Positions 50,530 to 61,841 of a stretch of 64,000 nucleotides of DNA are shown one piece after another. The notes beneath the pieces were generated by a model that was given only the letters and a program-made list of their open reading frames with translations, had not been told where the DNA came from and ran no database searches. The stretch spans positions 806,001 to 870,000 of the forward strand of contig CAJZBQ010000044.1 in NCBI GenBank assembly GCA_914767885.1. Reading direction: 5' to 3'. The translations under genes were made by a program, and so were the position numbers. The first letter of the stretch is position 1. Each line of letters starts with the position of its first letter. The stretch is from Blepharisma stoltei (lineage: Eukaryota; Ciliophora; Heterotrichea; Heterotrichida; Blepharismidae).

Positions 50530-51085
50530 TATCTATTAAATGACGATTGCGCTCAGCCCATTCTCTCATGTGACGGTTAGCTATGCATATCAGGGCAATA
50601 TTTGAAGCCTGGAGTTAGACCAACATATGGTGCCACAAAGCGAGGGATTAAAGCAAAAATCCGTTTCTTTGTCCCTGATTCAATGTGTGATTACTCATGA
50701 TTTATTTTTGCAAGCAGCACTCAAGCTAGCGGATGCCCGAATGGATCGAGTGAGCACCTACTCATGCTGCTAAGGTGATCTACCCTTAATCGAGGAAGAT
50801 ATTGAGTGCTTTTTGGGTGACCTGGCAAAAGGGAAGGTTAAAGGGCTCAGAAAGGGAGTGATATTGACCATGGATGATGGGTAGAGAGATTAACTATTTG
50901 ACCGAAGTGACCAAGTCAGATACGGTGGTACTCCTGCAAAGGTTCGACCAAGCAAGATAATACCAGTAATGGAAACCAAGGTTTAGCCTAGGTTTGGAGT
51001 TATCAAAGGTGGAAGTCACCCAATCCGATTGTACTCCAGGCTGTTTAGTCGGCACAGGATCCCGTCTGTGTGAAATGGGGAGCTA
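50530..51085. mobile_element. GC-richer repeat-like element
   Basis: About 550 bases with composition like the SINE-like families (CTCAGCCCATTCTCTCATGT; GGCACAGGATCCCGTCTGTG). No clear coding frame and no second copy in the window. GTTCGACCAAGC resembles part of a pol III B box. No target repeats found, so the class is uncertain. Confidence 0.5.
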
Positions 51086-51089
51086 ACTC

Positions 51090-51417
51090 TTCCCTTCGTG
51101 ATTGAAGTTCGCTCACAGAGGGGTTAATTTTATTTTTTTTTAAAATTTATATATAAATTTATATTAATTATTTTTTTAAAAATCCATTTTCGTAAAAATT
51201 GGAACTAATATTAATATAATTGGTAAAATTTATATTTTAAAATGCAATTTGTTTAAAATTAAACAGAATTAGTTAAAGATTTCATTATACTAATTATCAC
51301 TTATATATCAAAATATTTTTATAAAGAATTTTATATTAAAAAAATTTCTTTTCCCGCAGTTTTTACCTATAAAATAGAGATTTTTCCAATGGCTTTTGTT
51401 CTTTACAGAGAGGGGGT
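51090..51417 (-). mobile_element. MITE, GAGCGAACAAAA family, reversed copy
   Basis: The foldback end is on the left (ACTCTTCCCTTCGTG ... CTCACAGAGGGGTTAA) and the single end on the right (TTCTTTACAGAGAGGGGGTA). The core matches the reverse of the reference copy. It abuts the GC-rich element before it. Confidence 0.75.
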
Positions 51418-52608
51418 AAGCAAAATTTATTATTAATTTAAACCCTAAAATTAAATATTTGTTATTATAAATCATTGTTAATCCTTTGCTTATAGTTCTC
51501 CTTTCAGCTCCTATATAGACAATCATTTTATCACCGCATCTCTGGTAATCGATATAACGAATTGTTTCTTTATCTATGGACTCTATTTATTTGTCCCAAT
51601 GCGTGGCAATTTTTACTGCGAGACGAATGTAAGACCTAAATTGTGGTTTGAAATCTCAGCAGTTGATATTATTTAGGCTATGCTATATAACCCAAAACCT
51701 CTTTTGGCTCGACTTCTCGATCTTCCAATAAAATAAGCGAGTAGGTTGAACCAACTTATGTTGGTCAAACAAATCGGCAAATAAATGAAGCCCAAATCGA
51801 GCAAGAAATAAATATGACTTGAATTAAAATAATCTTAAAATATTTTATTATACACCCAGAAATAAAAATATTTCTATTAAATTGCTCTATTGCTACATAA
51901 TCAACTTTTGATCGTTGAACTAATTTGATATTGCCTTTGTTTAAATAAACCTGCAAGATAGAGATAATGATAATAGGCATTTTCATTGAAATAAATGGCT
52001 GATGAACTATAGAAATGGTGCTTAAGCCGGCTATATCGATAGAGAAATCAAAAAAATCAAGGAATTTTATGGACTAAATCCAAATCTTCTGCAAGATATA
52101 AGTATTTGATAAAGATGTAATTAAATCTTGAAAAATTAAAGAAAACGAAAAAATTTATTTGGGGTTAATTTCTTTTGAAGAAGTTACTTAGATAGTATGA
52201 GTGGATTATTCTAATTCAGTAAAGGCCATAGATTGTATAGCAAGCTTCATAAACACCTTATAAGAAAAATCTATAATTGCATTAAATAGGAAAATATGGT
52301 ATAAACTTAACTTTAAATTATTTTGGCTTGCACTTAATTGATTATTCTAAAATTATATAAATTTCTTATTTTCTGAAATAATTAATTTAATTAAATAAAG
52401 TGGAATGAGCATTTAGTAATCCTCAGGAATAGGAAATTCTAACTGAAATGAAGCTAAAGAACTCCATTTTTTAATTGAAATTTAGTATTGCCTTTAATTA
52501 TAGATGATTGGCATGCAATTATAAAAATAAAATTTTTTAAAATGACACAAAACTCAAATAGGCTACATTCAATAATAATGATAATTACTGTATATAATTT
52601 ATTTAAAA
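51418..52608. other. AT-rich spacer with coding-like scraps
   Basis: Short frames such as DRIEIKK-like text near 52040 and VDYSNSVKAIDCIASFINTL near 52200 look gene-like, but TAG and TAA stops break them in every frame and no junction repairs them. Possibly a decayed gene. No repeat family recognised with confidence. Confidence 0.4.
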
Positions 52609-53481
52609 ATGAGAATCTCATTTTATTTAGAAGAAAGTCAATGCCAAAGAAACTGTAGCTGCTGTCCAAAGACTATAGAAAAAGGAGACTTAACAGTAAG
52701 AACTTGATATTATTTAAGATTTTATTTTTTTCACCTGAGCTGTTATACCCCAGGGCTCAAGCAGCCCATCTATAAAAAAGACTTACAAATTTGACTAGCA
52801 AACCCAGAAAAAGAAAAAATTTTCAATTTATGGCTTGAGAAATGAAATAAAAACTTTGCTCCAATAAATGAACTCGAAATTGATCTCCCAATGGCTTCTA
52901 AATTCACTTACTCGAAGCCTTCTACTTATAGAAGAGCATGATTAGAAACCTTTAAATTTCTAAACGCAAAAGAAATTGCTTTATCAATTTCTCACGTAAA
53001 TAAAGATTTTTACCTCATTTCATGTGACGAAGAATTATGATATTTTAATTCTATAAGAGATTATGGCAAAATAGAGCCTGATATAAGAAATTATAGAGAG
53101 CAATATATTTTATTTACTTTGAGAAACTGTGTGTATTGCCACAAAAATGCTGACGAGGATAATATTGTAGGAAATCTTTATAATAAGTCGATTTGTAAAG
53201 CTTGCAAAGGATTGAGACGGTTTGATAAAATGACTGTAAAGCAAATAGAAAATCGATATGAGGTTGATCCAAACCTTTTGGGTTTGAAATTTGATATGAG
53301 TGTAGAAGGCTGAAAAAGGACTTATAGATTTATGGCGATAGAAGCAATAAAGAAAAATAACGCAAGCTTTATAAAAGTCAATCCAACTGGGATCAATGTA
53401 GGTGAAGAAAATAATTTGGACTTGGTAATGCCTTTACATTGAATTTACTCGCAAAATTTGCTTACAGTTACTTTTGTTTAG
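52609..53481 (+). CDS. F-box-like protein with two zinc-binding clusters
   Basis: 290 residues in one frame with about nine TGA codons read as Trp. The N-terminus (CQRNCSCCPKTIEKGD, then FHLSC) resembles a PARP-type or related zinc finger. WLETFKFLNAKEIALSISHV and FYLISCDEELWY fit an F-box helix set. CVYCHKNAD with CKACKG forms a second Cys4 cluster followed by FDKMTVKQIENRYEV, like the XPA-type zinc-binding region. It could be an SCF adaptor or DNA-repair factor; function is inference. No intron or IES. Confidence 0.78.
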
Positions 53482-53862
53482 GATCTTATATACTTAATTT
53501 GATTGTTTTAAATTAATAAAATAATTTTTCATATGTCTTTTAAGATAAAAAATAGAAAGAGTTGCCCATTTTATATGAGAAAAGCAGTAAAAATTAGTAT
53601 AAATACAGCTTATATTTTTTTTTAACTTATAATGTATTAAAGGGCTATATCCCAAATGACAGCGTATTTTATAGTGCAAATTTCATCGAATCAAATTTAG
53701 TCAAAATTTTTAAATAATGAGATATTTGGTCCAAATTTAACAGTTTTTTTGGCCAAATGTTTCACTATCAAAAATTTTCAACCAAATTTCAGCTAAAATA
53801 TACTTCGGTGAATTTAAACTATAAAAGGTGCTCGATCATTATACTTACACCCTTATTAAAGC
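53482..53862. other. Spacer
   Basis: AT-rich, no gene or repeat recognised. It should contain the start of the Rab-like gene that follows, which has no clear ATG. Confidence 0.45.
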
Positions 53863-54489
53863 ATACTTCCAAAAACGCCTTTGAATAAAAGAATTATAAA
53901 AATAATCATAGTTGGTGACTCAACTGTCGGCAAAACTTCTCTCATGAATCAATATGTCATCAAAAGGTTTTCTGAGGTATACAGAGTTACTATTGGTGCT
54001 GACTACATGGCGAAAAATATCAATATAGATGGCAAACTAATGACTCTTCAAATCTGAGATAAAGCAGGCTGAGAGTGCTATTTCAGCGAAGAAGCTGCGT
54101 TTTACAGTGAAGCTGACTGCTGTATATTGGTCTATGACATAACATCATGTAAAAGCTTCGAGAATCTTAAATCATTAAAAGAAAAAATTTTGTCGCTCAG
54201 GAACGATAAAACTGATGTAAATTTTCCATTTATTGTAGTGGGAAATAAAGTTGACAGAGAAGATGAAAGAAAAATCTCAAGTGAAATTGCGAGGCAATGG
54301 TGCAGAGAAAACGGAAATATTCCGTTTTACGAGACCTCAGCTAAGGAGTATATCAATATTGATAACGCTTTTATGATGATTGCAAGAAATGTACTGATGC
54401 ATGCTGAAATAAACACATCTGAGTGTGATTTTCCAAATCCAGATGCTGAGAAAACCATAAAAAGGAGTCCATCATGCGTTGTTATCTAA
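53863..54489 (+). CDS. Divergent Rab/Ras-like GTPase with altered switch II
   Basis: P-loop GDSTVGKTS, switch I VTIGADY, GNKVDRED and ETSAKEYI are intact, but switch II reads WDKAGWECYF instead of WDTAGQERF. The catalytic Gln is a Trp coded by TGA, and Thr is Lys. The C-terminus SPSCVVI is a CaaX-type box rather than a double Cys. The Rab7-like overall shape is clear. Loss of the Gln in Ras-family proteins usually blocks GTP hydrolysis. No in-frame ATG precedes the P-loop after the upstream TAA at 53857; an ATA sits where the start is expected, so an intron, an IES or a lost start is possible. Confidence 0.7.
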
Positions 54490-55250
54490 GTGCAAAAAAT
54501 TATTATTGATAAGATTTTATATTAGTTGAAATTTTATATTATTTGACTTACTAATATTTTTAGCATAACTTAAAATTTGAAAGATCATAATTCATCAGCT
54601 GATGTATAAATTATGAAAGCTGCACGAAAAACAAAGCTGGCTACCATTTATATCTTAAACTAGTGTCAACACTCATTGTATCAATTGCACAATTGCTTAT
54701 TTCAATATTTTTGGGGCTTGGAGGCTTTCAAGTCAGGCTATTATTGGGAGAATAGGCAGTCCATCATAAATAGTTTAAGATTTTAAAAATTTTCTAATAA
54801 TTCGGATAAACCTCAAAATATTAATGCTAGGCTATTTTCTTCTGAACTTAAGCAATATATTATATGTGCCGCTGGTTTTCACTTCGTCCGTATTTTAGGA
54901 GTTTTTGCATTTACTTCAATTATCAAGCCAAATTGGGCATATTCAAAACTAACTAATGTGCGCTTATAAATGAACATACCGAAGCGATCTATGAATGAAA
55001 TTCAGTGGCTATCTCTATAAAGCGGCCACTATTTCTTGCCTTTTTAAAGGATTTTTGCTTATTTTAACTATGAATCCTGGAAAATAAACTAAAATAATAA
55101 ACCAAGTAAAGATATTGAACTAGCTCTTAAATAATAATTATAGATTTAATATTTTATTTCGAAATTCTTATATATTTCTTATTCTTCCTTTTAAGAACGA
55201 AATGGCCTTATCAGTTATTCCATTTTCTTGAATCTATAATAATAATAATC
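54490..55250. other. Spacer; 3' part duplicated
   Basis: AT-rich. From about 54865 it is homologous to 48595-49008, the upstream region of kelch copy 1. No gene. Confidence 0.6.
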
Positions 55251-56945
55251 ATGGAATGCTGAATGCAAGGGTGTCGAAAAAAAGTTAAAGTTTTCTGCCA
55301 ATGTGCGAATCCTGTAGCCTACTCTTGCGCCGCTCATATATATGAGCATCTTCAAATTGCTTCGTTTTTAAAGCATGATCCTCAAACCTTAAAAATAAAA
55401 ATAAATCCAAAAAACAAGGAAGATTTAATTGAAGAACTACAAAAGCTATCAGAAGAATTGCTTGATATAAAAGAAAACTTAATAAAAGAAACATATAAGA
55501 AAATACAAGAGTTAGAATTATCACTTATTGAGGCGCTAAAACGTATTAACAAGATAAGACTAAATCAAGGTGAATTAATTAGAAATATTGAGATGGTAAA
55601 AAAATTACCAAAAATAAATCAAAATCCGCTTGAAAATCTTTTAAGCTTAGATTCAGATAGTGCCCGAAAAAAGTTGAACGAGTTTGGATGCAGTTTTAAT
55701 CGTTCAGATTTTGAATTGAACAAAAAAGATAGAACCGATATTGTTGAAGACAATGAAATTGTGTATTTTAGGGCTAAATCAAAAAACTCAGTTAGAGCAA
55801 TAATAAATAATGCATCCCAGCCTCAAAAAGCTAATGAGACTCAGGGAAATATGCTAAGCCTAGATTCAATTGCAGCTGATCAATCTCACTGTTCTTTAAC
55901 CATAGCCGACCTCATAAAGCTTCAAAGTGTGCTTCGAGGATACTTTGATCGAAAAAAGACAAAAGAAGCTTGCACAAGTCTAAAAGCTGATCAAGTCGAA
56001 ATAGAGCTAGGAAACCAAAAGGCAGCTTCCGAATCCCAACCTCCCTTCTTCAGAGGCTACATGCAAAATGATATGCAAGACATCCCTATAACAGGCACCG
56101 AAATCATCCTGATTCCTGATGGAAATGTCCCAGATTATTCCAATAATGAAACAAGAGCTGCCCAATCCAAGCTTGGGAACTTCAGCCCTCCTCCCCCTCC
56201 TAACGATCAGACTGTCAAAACAAAGCATGGGCCTGCTCAGATTGAAAATGGAGCAATTTATACAGGGGAATGGAATAATGATAAACAGAGACATGGCTAT
56301 GGAGTCCAAGTGTGGCCTGACGGCTCGAAATATGAAGGGTACTGGATGTTTGACAAAGCAAATGGAAAAGGAAGACTCATACATGGAGATGGAGAAGTCT
56401 ATGAAGGAGACTGAAAAGATGACAAAGCCCATGGCTATGGAGTTTATATGCACACTGAAGGAGCTAAGTATCAAGGTAATTGACAAGATGATAAACAGCA
56501 TGGAAAAGGAATAGAAACTTTTCCTGATGGAACTAGATATGAAGGAGATTATATCAATAGCAAAAAAGAGGGCCGAGGCATTTTCATTTCGGCCGATGGG
56601 AACACTTATGATGGGGAGTTTCAAGATGATAAACCCCATGGAATCGGAAAATATACATGGAGCGACGGCAGAATCTATATAGGAGAGTGAAAGAACAACA
56701 AAATGGATGGCAAAGGGCTATTTAAATGGCCTGATGGGAGAAGCTACGAAGGTGAGTATGTTGAAGATAAGAAGCAAGGATATGGCACTTTTACTTGGCC
56801 AGACGGAAGGAAATACCAAGGATTTTGGTTTAATGGAAATCAGCATGGGAAAGGTGTTTTTTTCTTTGCACAAGGGAATAAAAGAGAAGGAGAGTGGAAA
56901 AATGGGATAAGAGTCAATTGGATTTTAGATGAAAATAATAATTAG
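55251..56945 (+). CDS. MORN-repeat protein with B-box-like, coiled-coil and IQ regions
   Basis: [20 protein letters not shown] with [10 protein letters not shown] is a Cys/His cluster like a B-box. A coiled coil (about 60-125), an IQ motif ([14 protein letters not shown]) and eight MORN repeats follow, for example [20 protein letters not shown] and [18 protein letters not shown]. Four TGA codons are Trp, mostly the MORN G-D-W/G-E-W position. 564 residues, no insertion. The N-terminal 170 residues are shared with the nearby kelch copies. MORN proteins attach to membranes or cytoskeleton; the IQ motif suggests calmodulin binding. Confidence 0.92.
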
Positions 56946-57205
56946 CTTAACTTCAGATAGACATTCTTCAAAAAATGTGAGTCTTTCTGAAGCTATTTCT
57001 ATGTGTCTTCTTCCTGATAAATCTATATTTTGCTATGACAATTATCACCATTTATATTACACTCAAATAACACTATTAAACATCTTTCAGATGGAAATCG
57101 GTCATCAAATATGAGCGTTGTGCATCATGATGGCTTTATTTACTTATTTGGAGGATGAAATGCTAGAGGTAGTACATCAAATAAAGCAGCAAAATATGGA
57201 GACTT
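56946..57205 (+). pseudogene. Kelch-part relic after the MORN gene
   Basis: Broken frames read SEAISMCLLPDKSIFCY, HLYYTQ and SVVHHDGFIYLFGGW, the central part of the kelch copies. It starts right after the MORN stop, as if MORN repeats had been placed between the shared N-terminus and the old kelch half. Confidence 0.75.
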
Positions 57206-58040
57206 TGCAAAAATTTTATAATTTTTGTAAATATTTAAAATCTAAGGTAAACTTGCAGGTTTAAAGTATAAAAAGAATTAAGTAATCAATCAAACTAAAA
57301 TACGTTAGATTTGAGTTGGAGTATCAGGTTTAAAAATTTTAAAATGTTTATGAATTTTAATCATTTCTATAGATTAAGGAAAGGGAAGAAGCTAGAAAGA
57401 TTAAAGAAAAAATAAAATATAATGAATTTTAATTAAAAAGGTCTCATACGATTCTTTAAGTTGCAATAAATGGCATTTCTGGTGATAAATTGAATAAACT
57501 AATTAGAGATTACCTATTAAACGTCACATGATTTTAAATTTCCATATTAAAATTAAAAATTATAGACAATATAATGCTTTTTCTCTCTCGGAATATTAAA
57601 ATAATGGGAGTTAATTATTCAATACCTTACCAATTTCGAGGAGCAAAGCAGTTATAAAAGTCCGTTTTTTAGAAAAAATAATCCCACTTCATTTGTATTA
57701 TTAATTTTTAAAATATTAAGAAACTCTTGATGCTATTTATTTAATTGGCTGGTTTGTATCTCTTCATTCGTTATGATTTTATTTCTATTTCCAAGAAAAA
57801 TTGTCTTTTAAATTTTCATTTATTAACTGTGATTTTTTCATTCATGGAAACAGAACTATCCATGAAAAATTTCTCCATTTCTTAACTCCCGTTGTCTACA
57901 GAAGCTAAATTAGAGGATTAACCATGTTTTGTAATAATAAACTTTGCTTAGATTTTGACTTGAAAATTATATTAAAAATATTTCGTAATTTATTTATTTT
58001 CATGTTAAAAAGCAAATTAAATTATGGAAATTTTAATTTA
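57206..58040. other. Spacer between convergent family members
   Basis: AT-rich with no gene seen. It separates the MORN/kelch relic from kelch copy 3 on the other strand. Confidence 0.5.
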
Positions 58041-59417
58041 TTATTTCTGAATCATCATTAATTCTAAACTCTTCATATCAAATTTATATATTCTACAATT
58101 ATTGTCAATAAAATAGCAACTTTGATTGAAATAAACTTGGTATGCTGCTCTGTGGTAAAAGCTAATCTGCGATGCTCCTATAATTTTCCAATTGCTTAGT
58201 TGATTTGGATCGCTTTCATATATATTTTTTGAGGATTCGATTAAAAATACTTGATTTTCTGCCTGGAGCAAGACTTTATGAGTATCAACTGTAAAATTGT
58301 GATAAATTTCATTATAAATATCTTGCATATGATTGTATGAATATAATTTGCTACTTCGATAGCCAACAAATGCAATTCCATAATTTCCTTCAACGCATGA
58401 AACTAGACTAAGAATTTCCTTCTGAGGACAAATTTTATATTCCCTAATAAAAATTTTTTTCTTTCTTATTTTAGCATCACAATAAAATAGAACTATAATA
58501 CTTTACTCAATATGGGAAACTTATGCCAAAAGCATGTAGCAAATTGCTCTTCAGATAATACCACTTATCAGTTGATAGCTCATATTTGCTGCTTCATTCC
58601 ATGCATCACCTGAAGCATTTCATCCACCGAATAAGTAAATAAAGCCATCATGATACACAGCACCCATACATGATGACGGATCTCCATCTGAAAGCTGTTT
58701 AATAGTGTTATCTGGGTGTAATATAAATGCTGTTGGAGATGCAGGATAATTACCATAGCAAAATATAGATTTATCAGGAAGAAGACACATAGAAATGCAA
58801 TGAGGATAATTAACATTGTTTTGGAGAATGCCTATTTGCTGCTCAGACTTTGAAAAATTGGTCAAATTTACTCGAACTGAGTTTTTTGTGTTAGACCTAA
58901 AATATCAATTTCATAGTTTTCAACTGAATTGATTCTATTATTTCTTGTTGAATTCAAAATCGGAACGATTAAAACTGCACACAAACTCTTTCAATTTTTT
59001 TCGGGCACTATCTAGATCTAAGCTTAATAGTTCTTCAAATGGAGTTCGATTTATTTTTGGTATTTTTTTTATTGAGTCAATCTTTCTAATTAAATAAACC
59101 TGATTCAGTTTTATTTTATTGATATGTTTTAGCGCCTCAATAAGTGTTAATTCTAATTCTTGCAATTTCTTATATGTATCTTTGATTAAGTTTTCTTTTA
59201 TATCATGCAATTCTTTTGAAAATTTAAGCAGTTCTTCAATTAGAGCTTCTTTATATTATTGATTTAGTTTTAATTCTAAGTATTCAAAGTTGTGCTGTTC
59301 GATAGAAGGTGATTGAACATGTTCAGACATGTGGATTTTGCAAGAGTAGCAGGCAGGATTAACACATTTGCAGAAAGCTTTGACTTTATTTTTGCATCCT
59401 TGCTTTCAGCATTCCAT
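58041..59417 (-). pseudogene. B-box-like/coiled-coil/kelch gene, copy 3, broken
   Basis: Starts MECWKQGCKNKVKAFCKCVN with YSCKIHMSEH. An in-frame TAA follows LELKLNQ, and the frame shifts after FEFNKK and again at EAANMSS where relatives read AAKYELSTDKW. Recognisable parts: CISMCLLPDKSIFCYGNYPA, MGAVYHDGFIYLFGGW and the C-terminal SNWKIIGASQISFYHRAAYQ to CRIYKFDMKS. An insert near 58455-58510 falls at the same place as in the other copies. Some breaks might be IESs, but single-base shifts cannot be. Confidence 0.7.
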
Positions 59418-61841
59418 GATTAAGATAGATTTATAAATGCATGAAAATGAAAAGATTAATAAGAAAAATTGTATTTTTAAACATTTGAATATAATTTATC
59501 TAAAAGAAAATTAAGCATCTATAAAATACTCAAGACTAAAACCGTTTTGGTTTTAAAATAGATAATAATTATATAAGCACCAAAAGCAGTTGCTCAATAT
59601 CTACGCTGGTTTTTCATTTCTCTTGATATTCCTCAAATTTACAATAAAAGTGGTACCTATTATTTATATTAAAAATTGATATTAGTTTTGGCATAAACTC
59701 ATGAAGAAAGAGAGCGACTGAAATACCTAGAACAATTATTTATGATTAAAACAGAGCTTAATAAAGCTGCACTTTAGTAGGCATGTTAATATAGCCATTT
59801 GTTTTGGCATATAAAGGGAAATTATTATTTGTAGGCTTATATTTGCTTCACACGTAGGAATATGTCTCGACGTGTGATTCCTCCCAAAATTATGCCATGC
59901 ATAATATTATTTCTTTGTAGAAAAGATGGATGAGTGGCTTAATTTTTAAACGAATGCTAGAATCTACAACTCAAAAAATAATGCTGATTTTGAATCCAAT
60001 TGGAGTATTTTAATAGCAAAACCTCCAGAGTTTGGAGCAAATAGATTTTACTAATCTTTATAAAAACAAAGAATTTGAGTAAGGTATTCTACTCAACTTA
60101 TGTAACTGGAAGAATGTCTAGAATAAGAAATGCATGCGAATTTAAAGGAGGCATGAGAAGAAATTGTGGTATCAAATTTTTTATTGCATTTTTTGAAGCT
60201 TTAGAAGAGAGATAAAAAACTTTTTTAAAAGAATATTTGCACTCTAAAACAACACACTTTATAATTCAAATAATGCGGAAAATTAGTCAAATCTACACAG
60301 AGTTTTGCTTTGATCATTATCAAAGCTCTTGATTGGCAATAAATCTTTGATTTAATCACTATTGATGGCTGGGGGAGATTTATAATGAAGGCAATTTTAA
60401 AAATTAATGTAGGATGAAACTGATAAAAACTTATTTGAATGTGCTTGTGGAAATTCAATAGTTATAAGACTCTTCTTGGTATCTCCTAAAAGATTGCCAA
60501 TTGACCCCGTTATCACATCTAAAACAAGTATCCTCGCCAAATCTTAAAAATAAATCACCATCTTTAACTTTTCATGAAATTTTCTTTATTCCATAATCAA
60601 TAAATTTTTAAGGCTGGATCTGAGATTTAGATATTAATTAAAATAATATTAGCAATATCTGAATATTTCGCTGTCAAGATAATTTGACTTTTCCAGGGCA
60701 ACTATAAAAATGGAACAACACAGCATAATTCATTGACTCAGGAAGTATGACTAAATTAGATTTCACAGTCTCAAGCTGCTCGGAATTACTATAAAGGCAG
60801 TTTCTATGCACTTTTATCGCATATTGACTTCCACAATTCGATTAGAACTTATTTTAATTGTAGGTGCCTTTTTTCATGTAGCAGAATCACTAATTCCATG
60901 AAGAAAACGCTTTGAGCAGAGCGAAGAAAATTAATCTCTTTAGGTAATCAAATTTGTCCCTTTAAGAATTCTTCTACTTTTGAAGATTTTGGTTAATAAA
61001 CAAATTCTAATATCCCTCAGAAATCGTTATCAGTCACATTCCAAATTTATCTAAAAGTAAATGACTAAACCATCTTAAATCTCTATAGCAAAATTTACTA
61101 GAAAGAAGGTTTCACACTGGAACACTGCCTATAGGTATAGTAGTACTTATAGATTGGCTGAGAATTTTTTTTGACCTCAAATTCTCCCTTTAAAAAATCC
61201 AGAAAAAATTCAAAAATCAAAATTATTTTATTTATTTTTAATTCCAATAAAAAGTTTCATATATAATTTTAATTCCACGATATGCTCCTAAAACCCTAAT
61301 TTATTCTCCAACAAAATTAAGACCATGATGAAGCATAATAAAGCTATCATAGATCCCAAACTTCCACATACACAATGCATCATGAGAAATATCGCTTTAC
61401 CGTGATTTCAAAGTAGTCATTTAGATCTTTCATTTTTGGCCAGTAGAAATTGCCATAGTTGAAACTAGGAAAAAGAGTTTGGATGAAGAATGCAATCGAT
61501 TTAAGAAATCCTAAAGCTCTTGACAGATAATTACTGAAGATATATGAATCAAAACAATCGTAAATACAAAAGCTAAATTAGAGAGGATCAAACATTCTTT
61601 ATAATAGTAAATATCAGGTTTAAATTAATAATAAACTTTGCTTAGATTTTTCATTAAAAAATATTACTTTATGAAAATAAATTTAGTTAATTGTGAAAAT
61701 ATAACAAATTAATTTTACAAATTATTTCTATTGATGCTAAAATGAAAATAAATTTAGTCAATTGCGAAAATATAACAAATTAATTTTACAAATTATTTCT
61801 ATTGATGCTGAAATGCAAATAATTTTAAGGAAATTGATTTA
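59418..61841. other. Long spacer, no gene recognised
   Basis: AT-rich, scattered short frames, none convincing on either strand. It contains a 71-bp tandem duplication near its end (61671-61812). Confidence 0.5.
61671..61812. repeat. 71-bp tandem duplication
   Basis: 61671-61741 and 61742-61812 both begin ATGAAAATAAATTTAGT and differ at only a few bases. It lies just after the stop of kelch copy 4. Confidence 0.9.

Noticed and set aside
52030-52262. Coding-like stretch with TAG in frame, suggesting UAG or UAA reassignment
   Set aside because: All well-supported genes end at TAA or TAG, so reassignment is unlikely; a decayed fragment is simpler.
49009-59417. Treating every break in kelch copies 1 and 3 as an IES or intron
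   Set aside because: Several breaks are single-base frame shifts or a lone in-frame TAA, which excision cannot explain.
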